35,761 nt of DNA from LH-M37 sp032251315. Its GTDB lineage: Bacteria; Pseudomonadota; Gammaproteobacteria; SZUA-229. Positions 1 to 7,966 of the stretch are shown here, piece after piece. The stretch spans positions 1-35,761 of the forward strand of contig JAVVEE010000020.1 in NCBI GenBank assembly GCA_032251315.1, given 5' to 3'. Under the pieces are notes generated by a model. The model was not told where the DNA came from. It did no database searches and saw nothing but the letters and a program-made list of their open reading frames with translations. A program made the translations under genes and the position numbers. The first letter of the stretch is position 1. Every line of letters starts with the position of its first letter.

Positions 1-73
1 TGTACGCTCGGCAGCAGCATCCCTGCTGCTGACGGTCTTGATTGAAGGGTATCCTTTCCATGCGTTTTGTTAG
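1..73 (-). mobile_element. MITE family 1, copy 1 (cut by the window start)
   Basis: Reverse-orientation partial copy of the 130-bp element described at 5118-5247. It contains half of the core palindrome, one 28-bp inverted arm and the terminus ending TTAG, followed by the TA at 74-75 expected of a TA target duplication. Its 73 bases are the reverse complement of the last bases of the window, apart from the first base. Confidence 0.85.
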
Positions 74-92
74 TATCATTTGAATCGTATGA

Positions 93-278
93 CAGAATGC
101 AGGCCGCATCCATCGAGAATCAGATGGCAAGGAACGTATTACGATTCATGACTATGTAGATTGCTCCTTACCTATGCTCCAACGTATGTTCCATAAGCGT
201 GAGAAGAGCTACAAAGCCATGGGTTACAAAATTGAGTACACGGTTCAGTACCCCTGTAGCGCCAAGACGTCAACATAA
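93..278 (+). pseudogene. C-terminal remnant of a DEAD/DEAH-box helicase
   Basis: An open frame of 61 codons ending in TAA at 276-278 has no start and runs into a TGA at 90-92. It encodes an AGRIHR motif followed by ITIHDYVD and a basic stretch with KSYKAMGY. This is the motif VI (Q-x-GR-x-HR) and tail found at the C-terminus of COG1061-type superfamily 2 helicases, often annotated as a restriction-enzyme-like DEAD/DEAH helicase. The ATPase domain and motifs I to V are absent. The remnant starts about 18 bp beyond MITE copy 1, so the rest of the gene may have been lost by rearrangement at the MITE, or may lie beyond the contig end. The family assignment is from motif recall, not alignment. Confidence 0.6.
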
Positions 279-571
279 ATTCTGCTAGGAGGCTATCGGG
301 TTTTGGAGATTGAAGCGAGGATCAACAAGGTATTCCCAGGCCACTGGCAGGCAGGCGACCCCTGATTGCTGGCAGAAGAATGTTGATTCTCAACTCGCAC
401 GGCGCAATAACCGAAAGGCATTGCGCCGCATGCTGAGCTTTAATAAAACATGAACTATCAGAAGCGACCAAAATTAACATAGAATGTATCGCAGCATGGT
501 GCACATTACTTGCGTGCACCCCGTGTCGATATCATAAATATCCCAGCTAACTATTTCGATTAAAATACCCC
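279..571. other. Intergenic stretch without a convincing gene
   Basis: No reading frame here looks coding. The sequence AGGAGGCTATCGGGTTTTGG at 286-305 resembles AGGAGGCTGTCGGATTTAGG at 31224-31243. This could be a shared end of a decayed insertion sequence, but the match is short. Confidence 0.4.
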
Positions 572-1855
572 ATGAACCAGAAACGTCACACCTCCCCCGC
601 CCGTCGCCGCGATTACCATAAGTCGCGATCATCTACTGCACCTTCCCTGCCGAAAGTCGAGTTCGACGGGGCGCGGCTTTTTTTGCAGGCGGGGCGGGAA
701 AAATCGTTGCGGCGGCGTCATCCGTGGGTGTTTTCGGGAGCTGTTGAGCGGCTGGAGGGTGAAGCTGTGAGTGGCGACACTGTTCAGGTCTGTGACGCGC
801 AGGGCGGTTTTCTGGCCTGGGCGGCTTTCAATTCACAGTCGCAAATTATCGCGCGGGTGTGGTCGTGGCAAGCGCAGGATAAAATTGATGCGGATTTTTT
901 TCGGCGCAAAATTTCCACTGCCATCGCCGCACGTAAGGCGCTCAAGCTGGATCAGCACAGCAACGGTATGCGGCTGATTCATGGTGAGTCGGACGCCCTG
1001 CCCGGGCTGATTGTTGACCTGTATGCGGATGTGCTGGTGCTGCAACTGGGCAGTGCCGGTACGGAGCGCTGGCGTGAGACGATCGCGGATGTGTTGCAGG
1101 AATTATGCAGCCCGGTGTGTATCTACGAGCGCTCGGATTCTGACGGGCGCGAACTGGAAGGTCTGCCCCGGTGCAATGAAATACTGCGCGGACAACTTCC
1201 CGACACATTAAGCATCACCGAAAACGGAATTCGCATTGCGGTGGATGTGGCCGCGGGTCAGAAGACCGGTTTTTATCTCGACCAGCGCGATAACCGTGCG
1301 CTGGTGGACGAGCTGGCCGAGGGACGCGAGGTGCTCAACTGCTTCTGTTATACCGGCGGCTTCTCGCTGTATGCGCTGCGCGGCGGCGCGCAATCCGTGC
1401 TGTCGATTGATTCTTCGGCAGAAGCGTTGCAACTGGCGCAGCGCAATGTCGAGCTGAATGGGTTCGATGCCGGCCGCGCCGAATGGCAGGACAAGGATGT
1501 TTTCGAGGCGCTGCGCAAACTGCGTGATCAGAATCGCAAGTTTGACCTCATCGTGCTTGATCCGCCCAAATTTGCGCCTACCGCCGCCTTCGCCGAAAAA
1601 GCCGCACGTGCTTACAAGGACATCAACCTGCTGGGTTTCAAGCTGCTACGCCCGGGCGGAATTCTGGCCACCTTTTCCTGTTCCGGCGGCATCAGCGACG
1701 ATCTGTTTCAGAAAATCATCGCCGGCGCGGCGCTGGATGCAGGCGTGGATGCACAGATCGTGCACAAACTGCATGCAGCTGCTGATCACCCTGTGCTTTT
1801 GAGTTTCCCGGAAGGCGCTTATTTGAAAGGGATGGTGTTGCGGGTGGCGGGTTAA
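572..1855 (+). CDS. rlmI: 23S rRNA (cytosine-C5)-methyltransferase RlmI
   Basis: Cytoplasmic SAM-dependent methyltransferase of the RlmI family, which methylates C1962 of 23S rRNA. An N-terminal PUA-type RNA-binding region (about residues 35-110, with REKSLRRRHPWVFSGAV) is followed by a Rossmann methyltransferase domain. Visible motifs are GQKTGFYLDQRDNR (229-242), the SAM-binding region LNCFCYTGGFSLYA (255-268), motif IV LDPPKF (329-334) and the catalytic-Cys region TFSCSGG (367-373). At 427 residues it is about 30 longer than the usual ~396; the excess is a basic N-terminal leader (residues 1-30). An internal start nearer the PUA domain is possible, but the ATG at 572 is the only upstream ATG. 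It stands alone, and no strong terminator follows. Confidence 0.93.
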   Translation: MNQKRHTSPARRRDYHKSRSSTAPSLPKVEFDGARLFLQAGREKSLRRRHPWVFSGAVERLEGEAVSGDTVQVCDAQGGFLAWAAFNSQSQIIARVWSWQAQDKIDADFFRRKISTAIAARKALKLDQHSNGMRLIHGESDALPGLIVDLYADVLVLQLGSAGTERWRETIADVLQELCSPVCIYERSDSDGRELEGLPRCNEILRGQLPDTLSITENGIRIAVDVAAGQKTGFYLDQRDNRALVDELAEGREVLNCFCYTGGFSLYALRGGAQSVLSIDSSAEALQLAQRNVELNGFDAGRAEWQDKDVFEALRKLRDQNRKFDLIVLDPPKFAPTAAFAEKAARAYKDINLLGFKLLRPGGILATFSCSGGISDDLFQKIIAGAALDAGVDAQIVHKLHAAADHPVLLSFPEGAYLKGMVLRVAG

Positions 1856-1931
1856 AAAAGCAGGGCTCTGCCTGATTTCGGCTGCTCACTTCAATGGCAT
1901 CAGCCTGAATCCATCTTCCTGACGCAAAAGT

Positions 1932-1974
1932 CGGATAGTTTTATTTATGATTATAAATAAAGTTCAAATATCCG
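1932..1974. repeat. Nested AT-rich stem-loop
   Basis: Outer arms CGGATA (1932-1937) and TATCCG (1969-1974) enclose perfect inner arms TTTATTTAT (1940-1948) and ATAAATAAA (1953-1961) around GATT. There is no T-tract, so it is not a standard terminator. Its role is unknown; it may be a decayed foldback element. Confidence 0.5.
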
Positions 1975-2015
1975 AAAGCGCGCTAGACACTCAAATGCGG
2001 CACTAGATAATATCT

Positions 2016-2042
2016 AAAAAAGCCGTTCAGAATGAACCTGAA
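2016..2042 (-). terminator. Terminator-like hairpin with no gene to serve
   Basis: On the minus strand TTCAG, a 7-nt loop and CTGAA are followed by CGGC and six T. No minus-strand gene lies upstream of it in the window. The sequence closely resembles the chemoreceptor terminator at 7887-7913. Confidence 0.4.
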
Positions 2043-2117
2043 TTGCTTTAATTCGAATTCACCAAGTAAATTCAAAATTGATTCTACAATGCGGCTACTG
2101 CGTTTCAAGGTTATTTA

Positions 2118-2247
2118 CTAACAAAACGCATGGAAAGAATACCCTTCAATCAAGACCGTCAGTAGCAGGGATGCTGCTGCCGAGCGTACACGGATGTATT
2201 CTCAGCGCGTCTTGATTGAAGGGTATCCTTTCCATGTAACTCAATAG
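2118..2247 (+). mobile_element. MITE family 1, copy 2 (full length, 130 bp)
   Basis: Begins CTAACAAAACGCATGG, ends CCATGTAACTCAATAG, and is flanked by TA at 2116-2117 and 2248-2249. Two 28-bp arms (one base different in the left arm) enclose a 52-bp core with its own CAGCAG/CTGCTG palindrome. No coding capacity. It sits between rlmI and the GMC oxidoreductase genes. Confidence 0.9.
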
Positions 2248-2455
2248 TATATAGCCATAATTTGTTGATCGTTAATTACTTCTCAACCGCCAACTGACAC
2301 AGTATGGTTGGTTGGGTTATTCTTAGCTGTCTGCAAATGCAGGTATTCTGTTGTACCGTTTTTCGAGCGTCACCGAAGGTATTAGCTGCCTATTGACGCC
2401 GTGTTATGTAACCCGGTGCAGATAAATAATTTCATTTTTAACGGGTGCTTTATTA

Positions 2456-3085
2456 ATGAATCGTAAACCACGACCGCTGATAAAAACCGGCTGCGCAAAC
2501 GACTGTCTGGGTGAGTGGCGGCAACAGTTGTTGAGCCGCCGCCGCTTTTTGTTGCTCGCAGCCGGTGGCAGCCTGGCGACGCTGTTGCCATTGTCGTCAT
2601 CGGCTTCTGCTGACAAAGCCGGTAGTAACAAAGCGTCTGCGAGTAAGCAGAAAGCCGATCCCTGGCCTGTCATCGATGCAGTGCAGAAGCATCTTTTTCC
2701 GAGTGAAGCGCAGGCGCCAGGGGCGCGTGAAATCAATGCACTGGGTTATCTGAAATTTGTTGTCAGTGATAACACACTCGATAGTGAGAGCCGTGAATTT
2801 ATCACCCGCGGTGCATCATGGCTGCAGGATATGTCTTTGCAGATGTTTGACAGATCATTTCTCAAACTTGATGAGGCGGAGTCGGAGAAGGTTTTACGCC
2901 GTATCGCCACCAGCAGTGCGGGTGAGAACTGGCTGTCGACTCTGCTGTTATATATCGTCGAGGCGCTGCTCACTGATCCGGTATATGGCGGTAATACCGG
3001 TGAGGCCGGCTGGCGCTGGTTACAGCATGTACCGGGTTTCCCGCGGCCACCACTTGATAAAACTTTTTTAAGGTTGTTGAAATGA
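2456..3085 (+). CDS. Gluconate 2-dehydrogenase subunit 3 family protein (GMC dehydrogenase small subunit)
   Basis: A 209-residue exported small subunit. After about 25 residues comes a twin-arginine-type signal, SRRRFLLLAAGG (residues 29-40), with a hydrophobic core and small residues before SSSASA. The mature part matches the gluconate 2-dehydrogenase subunit 3 family: an early VIDAVQKHLFPSE segment, a central helix-rich region and a C-terminal DPVYGGNTGEAGWRWL segment. In this family it serves as the chaperone or partner that carries the flavoprotein through the Tat system to the periplasm. Its TGA overlaps the next ATG by 4 bp (ATGA), so the two are translationally coupled. The substrate cannot be read from the sequence. 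Confidence 0.85.
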   Translation: MNRKPRPLIKTGCANDCLGEWRQQLLSRRRFLLLAAGGSLATLLPLSSSASADKAGSNKASASKQKADPWPVIDAVQKHLFPSEAQAPGAREINALGYLKFVVSDNTLDSESREFITRGASWLQDMSLQMFDRSFLKLDEAESEKVLRRIATSSAGENWLSTLLLYIVEALLTDPVYGGNTGEAGWRWLQHVPGFPRPPLDKTFLRLLK

Positions 3086-4758
3086 AAGATTTTGATATTT
3101 GCATCATTGGCAGTGGCGCCGGCGGCGGTCCAGTGGCACTGACCCTGGCAGAAGCCGGTTTTTCAGTGGTGGTGCTGGAGAAAGGCCCGTGGTTTCGTGA
3201 GAATGATTTTTATAAGGATGAACTGGCATGCTGCCGGCGCAGTGTGTACACGCCGGATCTGCGCAATGAACAGCATGTTATCGAAGAGCCGGATGAGGAT
3301 GCCGGCAGTGGCTGGTCGGCAACACCAACATCGGAATCGGGCTGGGATTTCTGGAACGGCAACTGTGTCGGTGGCTCCAGTAATTTCATGAGTGGTTTTT
3401 TTCACCGGCTGAAACCGGTGGATTTTCATCAACTCTCCGAGTTCGGCGCTATTGCCGGTGCCAACCGTGCCGACTGGCCGATCAGTTACGAGGACCTGGC
3501 GCCGTATTATGACAAGGTCGAACGCATCGTCGGCGTCTCCGGCAAGTTTGAGCCACACAAGAATATCGAACCTCGCGAAGCTGATTTTCCTTATCCGCCG
3601 ACTACCGAACATGGGGTCTCAGGCTGGATCGACAAGGCCTGCGATGAACTCGGCTACCATAGTCTGCGGGTACCGCGCGCCATCCTGTCTCAGCCGCAGG
3701 GGGAACGGCGCGGCTGCGAGTATTCCGGTTACTGCGGCAGTTATGGCTGCTCATCGGGTGCCAAGGGCAGCTCGCGGGCGGCACTGCTCGACCGTGCAGT
3801 AGCCAGCGGTAATTGTGAGATCCGCCCACACTGCAAGGTCACACGCCTGCTCAGTGATGCCAAAGGTAAAATCAGCCGGGTAGAGTATTACAATGCACAG
3901 GATGAGCTGAAGACACTGGATGCCCGCGTTTATGTTGTCGCCTGCCAGGCGATAGAGACCTCGCGCCTGTTACTGTCTTCCACCGGCCCGGCTTTTCCGC
4001 AGGGACTGGCGAACAACCACGGCCAGGTGGGTAAAAACCTGCTGTTCTCGGCGGGAGGTTCCGGTAGCGGCGACTTTGATTACAAAGGGCTTGACCCGGA
4101 AAAACTGGCGCAGCTGAAACAGCTCGGGCCTTTCGTCAACCGTGCATTGGATGACTGGTACACCATCGATGATCTCGAAGCCGATACTGGCCACGTTAAA
4201 GGCGGCATCGTCGAATTTCTGTTTTCCCACCCCAACCCGACCGGTAAGGCCAATAGACTGAAATGGGATGGTGATCAGCTGCTCTGGGGGAAACCCCTGA
4301 AACGCAAACTGGAGAGCTGGTTCACCACCGACCGTACGTTACGTTTCGAAGTCTTTAACGACTGGCTGCCAACCGATATCTGTTTCGTGTCACTGGATAA
4401 CAGCGTCAAAGACCGCTGGCAGACACCGGTCGCAAAAGTGCGCATCGGTTACCATGAACACGATCTGAAAATAGGCCGTTACCTGACTGATAAAGCCGAG
4501 CAGGTATTAAAGCAGATGGGGGCGAAACGTATCAGCTCCAGTGTCAGCGGTTCTCCACCCGCTAACCTGGTGGCCGGTGGCTGCCGTTTCGGTAACGACC
4601 CGAAAAACTCCGTGCTGGACGTCGACTGCCGGGCGCATGAGGTGGAGAATCTGTTTATTACCGATGGTAGTTTCATGCCCACCGGCGGCAGCGTGCCTTA
4701 TACCTGGACAATCTATGCCAATGCCTTTCGTGTCGCCGAACGCATCAAAACTTTCTAG
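3082..4758 (+). CDS. GMC-family FAD-dependent oxidoreductase (gluconate/sorbitol dehydrogenase-like large subunit)
   Basis: A 558-residue flavoprotein expected to oxidise an alcohol or sugar in the periplasm with its small subunit. The N-terminal FAD-binding site is IIGSGAGGGPVA (residues 8-19) with an acidic VVLEKG strand end. GNCVGGSSNFMSG and a Cys-rich stretch (CEYSGYCGSYGCSSGAKGS) are typical of this subgroup. The C-terminal GMC region has AGGCRFGNDP, then VENLFITDGS and TWTIYANAFRVAERI. It has no signal peptide of its own, which fits piggy-back Tat export with the preceding protein. No cytochrome c subunit gene follows, unlike classic three-subunit gluconate 2-dehydrogenases, so the electron acceptor is unknown. 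Confidence 0.88.
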   Translation: MKDFDICIIGSGAGGGPVALTLAEAGFSVVVLEKGPWFRENDFYKDELACCRRSVYTPDLRNEQHVIEEPDEDAGSGWSATPTSESGWDFWNGNCVGGSSNFMSGFFHRLKPVDFHQLSEFGAIAGANRADWPISYEDLAPYYDKVERIVGVSGKFEPHKNIEPREADFPYPPTTEHGVSGWIDKACDELGYHSLRVPRAILSQPQGERRGCEYSGYCGSYGCSSGAKGSSRAALLDRAVASGNCEIRPHCKVTRLLSDAKGKISRVEYYNAQDELKTLDARVYVVACQAIETSRLLLSSTGPAFPQGLANNHGQVGKNLLFSAGGSGSGDFDYKGLDPEKLAQLKQLGPFVNRALDDWYTIDDLEADTGHVKGGIVEFLFSHPNPTGKANRLKWDGDQLLWGKPLKRKLESWFTTDRTLRFEVFNDWLPTDICFVSLDNSVKDRWQTPVAKVRIGYHEHDLKIGRYLTDKAEQVLKQMGAKRISSSVSGSPPANLVAGGCRFGNDPKNSVLDVDCRAHEVENLFITDGSFMPTGGSVPYTWTIYANAFRVAERIKTF

Positions 4759-4795
4759 TGGAATTGGGGTTAAAACCGGTCTACTTAATATTTTA

Positions 4796-4821
4796 TTTTT
4801 CTCTGCGTCCGCTGCGATGAA
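4796..4821 (-). repeat. Short, inverted, diverged copy of the GCAGAG repeat at 26665-26700
   Basis: Read on the minus strand this is TTCATCGCAGC then GGACGCAGAGAAAAA, a shortened version of the intergenic sequence at 26665-26700. Such TTCACCGCAGAGGCGCAGAG-type sequences occur between genes in many bacteria. Confidence 0.5.
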
Positions 4822-4832
4822 TGCTTTTGATT

Positions 4833-5501
4833 TCAATCTTTTATTTCCAGACTGAAATATTCACCCAGTGCTTCTTTTACCTCATTGATGCTCAGAAACT
4901 GAATATGAACAGGGTCATCCCATCGAACACACTCCAGTGATCTCACGTCAGGATCATCGGGGGAGCGCAAGTAATACAGGCTTGCATAACCTACTATCGT
5001 TTGGCCATCAATGTTGTTGAGAAAACCGCTCGCAACATAAACGCGACGTTGTGCATAATCACGTTGATCCTCTACCTCATAAATTTCGAACACGGCTGGT
5101 TTGATAACGCGCTCATACTAACAAAACGCATGGAAAGGATACCCTTCAATCAAGACCGTCAGCAGCAGGGATACTGCTGCCGAGCGTACACGGATGTATT
5201 CTCAGCGCGTCTTGATTGAAGGGTATCCTTTCCATGTAACTCAATAGTAACCCATCAGTGTGTTCATTAAAATGCTGCAATGTGGATAGTAAATATTAAG
5301 CTCATTTTTTTGTATGGCCCTGCCATTTTGAAAATAACGTCGCGCAAGATTTGCTGGAATCGTAATTTCCTTATTTAGTATAAATTTTGAACCTGCAGGG
5401 ACGGAATATAAAAAAGAGTCAGGGTCTTTTACTGGCGGCGTCGAACAGGCTGTTAACACCGACAAGCTGCTAAGCATTAAACCGATTAAGAAATATTTCA
5501 T
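4833..5501 (-). pseudogene. Small lipoprotein gene split by MITE copy 3
   Basis: The 5' part (5501 to 5250) encodes a lipoprotein signal, MKYFLIGLMLSSLSVLTACS, with lipobox LTAC, then a soluble segment ending NIYYPHCSILMNTLMG. The 3' part (5115 to 4833) encodes ERVIKPAVFEIYEVEDQ... and ends LEIKD. Removing the 130-bp element and one TA joins the halves in frame through a Tyr codon (MG-Y-ER), giving 178 residues plus stop: 669 minus 132 is 537, divisible by 3. As it stands, translation of the 5' part would add YY and stop inside the element. The 3' part keeps an open frame from a GTG at 5093 (86 codons) and could look like a gene of its own. The family is not recognised; the C(x)YYPHC-type segment suggests a conserved outer-membrane lipoprotein of unknown function. 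Confidence 0.8.
5118..5247 (+). mobile_element. MITE family 1, copy 3 (full length, inserted in a gene)
   Basis: Reference copy. It is flanked by TA at 5116-5117 and 5248-5249. Termini are CTAACAAAACG and, read inwards on the other strand, CTATTGAGTTA. Perfect 28-bp inverted arms lie at 5129-5156 and 5209-5236 (CATGGAAAGGATACCC...), around a 52-bp core at 5157-5208. There is no reading frame of note. The TA duplication is the signature of IS630/Tc1-mariner transposases, which would have to act in trans; no such transposase gene is in the window. Confidence 0.92.
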
Positions 5502-5721
5502 AATGATCTCGCCATTCAGGTGACGTGAAGTATTTGCTAATAGTGTTACTGGACTATCGTATTGTACCTCGCACCTGCCATTGCAATTACCGGAGACCAA
5601 ATGCGGTTTGGCCAAAATCATGCCTGATTGGTGGCGCGTTAGTTTTGAGGTCCGATAACCACAACCCAATCTGTGCGATTTTGTTGTCTTCACATAAACC
5701 GGCGATTAAAACCAGTTTTTA

Positions 5722-5758
5722 ATATATGCTTGACCATATATATGGCTGAGCGTATATT
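5722..5758 (+). promoter_or_regulatory. arsR promoter with overlapping operator palindrome
   Basis: The -35 box TTGACC (5730-5735) and -10 box TATATT (5753-5758) are separated by 17 bp. The inverted repeat ATATATG (5722-5728), six bases, CATATAT (5735-5741) overlaps the -35 box, as expected for an ArsR-family repressor site. Transcription would begin at about 5765-5766, on or next to the arsR ATG. Confidence 0.65.
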
Positions 5759-5765
5759 CTGCGCC

Positions 5766-6119
5766 ATGACTATTTCAACTGATACTGTTTTTACCGCCCT
5801 GACCCATCCGTTACGACTGCGTACGCTTTTGCTGCTCCAGCAGGAAGGTGAGCTGTGCGTCTGTGAGTTGATCCATGCACTCGGGGTGTCGCAGCCGATG
5901 ATTTCCCGCCATCTGGCGCAGTTGCGTCAGGGCGGGCTGGTTGATGACCGGCGTCAGGGTCAGTGGATTTATTACCGGCTGCACGATGCCCTGCCAGACT
6001 GGGTGCAGCAGGTGCTGAGCGCTACGGCTCAGGGTGTGTCCGGTGAGTCGCTCTTTGCGGAGGATCGCGCCGCACTGGCCTCGATGCCTAATCGACCGGG
6101 TGCGGCCTGCTGCGCCTGA
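5766..6119 (+). CDS. arsR: ArsR-family arsenite-responsive transcriptional repressor
   Basis: A 117-residue winged-helix repressor that would leave the ars promoter on binding As(III). The DNA-binding region carries VSQPMISRHLAQLRQGGLVDDRRQG with IYYRL in the wing. The ELCVCEL motif (Cys31, Cys33) is the classic ArsR thiol site, and a Cys pair at the extreme C-terminus (AACCA) could contribute. The ATG at 5766 was chosen because translation aligned to the family begins here; an in-frame ATG at 5743 lies inside the promoter spacer. The transcription start predicted from the promoter falls on the start codon, so the mRNA may be leaderless. First gene of arsR-arsC-acr3. Confidence 0.9.
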   Translation: MTISTDTVFTALTHPLRLRTLLLLQQEGELCVCELIHALGVSQPMISRHLAQLRQGGLVDDRRQGQWIYYRLHDALPDWVQQVLSATAQGVSGESLFAEDRAALASMPNRPGAACCA

Positions 6120-6159
6120 AGCCGCCCTGTTCCGAACACATTAAGATGAGGAGTTTTCC

Positions 6160-6579
6160 ATGAATATCCTGTTTCTCTGCACCGGTAACTCGTGCCGTTC
6201 ACAAATGGCCGAGGGCTGGGCGAAGCACTTTGCGCCGGAGTGGCTGGAGGTCGAATCGGCCGGAATCGAGTCTCACGGCAAGAATCCGCGTGCCATTGCG
6301 GTGATGGCTGAAGCCGGGGTGGATATTTCTGAGCAGGAGTCGACCCAAGTCACCGGGGCCATGCTCAACGCCGCCGATGTGGTGGTGACGGTGTGCGGTC
6401 ACGCAGATGACCATTGCCCGGTGCTGCCTGCCGGTATGCGCAAGGAGCACTGGCCACTGGAAGACCCGGCCAAAGCGACCGGCTCAGAAGAAGAGATTAT
6501 GGCGATGTTTCGCGCCACCCGCGATGAGGTGAAGCGGCGCGTACGGACGCTGATTGCACAGCTTGAGGCAGAACGATGA
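6160..6579 (+). CDS. arsC: Arsenate reductase, low-molecular-weight phosphatase (thioredoxin-coupled) type
   Basis: A 139-residue cytoplasmic reductase converting arsenate to arsenite. The LMW-phosphatase P-loop CTGNSCRS (Cys7 to Arg13) binds the oxyanion. Cys79 and Cys86 (VCGHADDHCP) match the redox Cys pair of the pI258-type ArsC, and DPAKATG supplies the conserved Asp-Pro segment. A good Shine-Dalgarno (GATGAGGAG) precedes the ATG. It overlaps acr3 by 4 bp (ATGA), so reduction and export are translationally coupled. Confidence 0.93.
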   Translation: MNILFLCTGNSCRSQMAEGWAKHFAPEWLEVESAGIESHGKNPRAIAVMAEAGVDISEQESTQVTGAMLNAADVVVTVCGHADDHCPVLPAGMRKEHWPLEDPAKATGSEEEIMAMFRATRDEVKRRVRTLIAQLEAER

Positions 6580-7709
6580 GCGCGCAGTGTGAAACCACGG
6601 CCAAAAAGTCCGCCAGCGCTGAAATGGCTTTTTTCGAGCGCTACCTGACGGCCTGGGTATTTCTCTGCATTGTCGTCGGCATTGCTCTGGGGCATTTTTT
6701 CAATGATGCTTTTCAGGCCATCGGCGCAGTGGAAATCGCGCAAGTCAATCTGCCGGTAGCGGTGCTGGTGTGGCTGATGATTATCCCCATGTTGCTAAAA
6801 ATAGACCTGCGTGCGCTCAAGGGCGTGACCCAGCACTGGCGCGGCGTCGGCGTCACCCTGTTCGTCAACTGGGCGATCAAACCCTTTTCCATGGCGCTGC
6901 TGGCCTGGCTGTTTATCGGCTGGCTGTTTCGTGACTGGCTGCCCGCTGAGCAGATTGATTCCTACATCGCCGGGTTGATCATTCTTGCTGCCGCGCCCTG
7001 CACCGCCATGGTGTTTGTCTGGAGCCATCTTTCCAAAGGCGAGCCGCATTTCACCCTCTCGCAGGTGGCGCTGAATGATGTGATCATGATTTTCGCCTTC
7101 GCCCCCCTCGTGGCTCTGCTGCTCGGGCTGTCCGCCATTACCGTTCCCTGGGACACGCTGCTGCTGTCGGTGCTGGTCTATATCGTGGTGCCGCTGGTGA
7201 TTGCCAATCTGTGGCGTCACTGGCTGCTGCGCGGCGAGCACGGCTATCTGCGTTTACAGCGAGTGCTCAATCGCATGCATCCGCTGTCGCTGTTGGCACT
7301 GCTGGCGACACTGGTGCTGCTGTTCGGCTTTCAGGGCGAGCAGATTATCCTGCAACCGCTGATCATTGCCCTGCTGGCGGTACCGATTCTTATCCAGGTG
7401 TTTTTCAATTCCGGACTGGCCTACCTGCTCAATCGCGCGGTGAAATCACCGCACTGCATCGCCGGACCTTCGGCGCTGATCGGTGCCAGCAACTTCTTCG
7501 AGCTGGCGGTCGCCACCGCCATCGCCCTGTTCGGTTTCCAGTCGGGTGCAGCACTGGCTACCGTGGTGGGCGTACTCATCGAAGTACCGGTGATGCTGCT
7601 GGTCGTCAAATGGGTCAACCGCAGCGCCGGCTGGTACGAATCGAAGCCGGGTATCCCCGGCTATGAAGAGTGCTGCCCCACCGATGTACATCTGCATAGC
7701 GGCCATTAA
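6576..7709 (+). CDS. acr3: Arsenite efflux transporter, Acr3 (BART superfamily) type
   Basis: A 377-residue inner-membrane protein with about ten hydrophobic segments. It exports As(III) using the proton motive force. The conserved AAAPCTAMVFVWS segment contains the functionally essential Cys of Acr3 proteins, and GASNFFELAVATAIALFG is the signature of the second half. Length is typical of bacterial Acr3. Last gene of the arsenic operon. No clear terminator was found before 7887. Confidence 0.92.
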   Translation: MSAQCETTAKKSASAEMAFFERYLTAWVFLCIVVGIALGHFFNDAFQAIGAVEIAQVNLPVAVLVWLMIIPMLLKIDLRALKGVTQHWRGVGVTLFVNWAIKPFSMALLAWLFIGWLFRDWLPAEQIDSYIAGLIILAAAPCTAMVFVWSHLSKGEPHFTLSQVALNDVIMIFAFAPLVALLLGLSAITVPWDTLLLSVLVYIVVPLVIANLWRHWLLRGEHGYLRLQRVLNRMHPLSLLALLATLVLLFGFQGEQIILQPLIIALLAVPILIQVFFNSGLAYLLNRAVKSPHCIAGPSALIGASNFFELAVATAIALFGFQSGAALATVVGVLIEVPVMLLVVKWVNRSAGWYESKPGIPGYEECCPTDVHLHSGH

Positions 7710-7886
7710 ACCCAATGACCGGCGTCGATAATGTTTAACGCGCTAGACAGCCTGACGCTGTTTGACTGACCCTGCCTCCCGCCTGCACTTTTTCCTTATG
7801 GTTACGGTGCAGATTTTCTTTCTGCTGGCAGTCATTTAACTATTAGCAAGCTTAACTGACTGCCAATTCAATTTGCACCAGACACC

Positions 7887-7913
7887 AAAAAGCCATTCAG
7901 GTCAACCCTGAAT
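7887..7913 (-). terminator. Rho-independent terminator of the chemoreceptor gene
   Basis: On the minus strand ATTCAGG, a 5-nt loop and CCTGAAT are followed by GGC and five T, 54 bp past the chemoreceptor stop codon. Confidence 0.7.
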
Positions 7914-7966
7914 AACTTTGCCACCGTTTCGCTCAAAATAGCTGAACGAGTTTCATTGTGGGTTTT

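Noticed and set aside
2118..2247. MITE read as an integron attC site, CRISPR unit or IS200/IS605-derived palindrome
   Set aside because: No integrase, cas genes or spacer array; the TA duplication and exact in-frame excision at copy 3 fit a DDE transposase MITE. IS200/IS605 elements do not duplicate the target.
5502..5693. Upstream extension of the lipoprotein frame on the minus strand
   Set aside because: The lipoprotein signal begins at 5501 with a Shine-Dalgarno-like sequence; the extension would bury the signal peptide.
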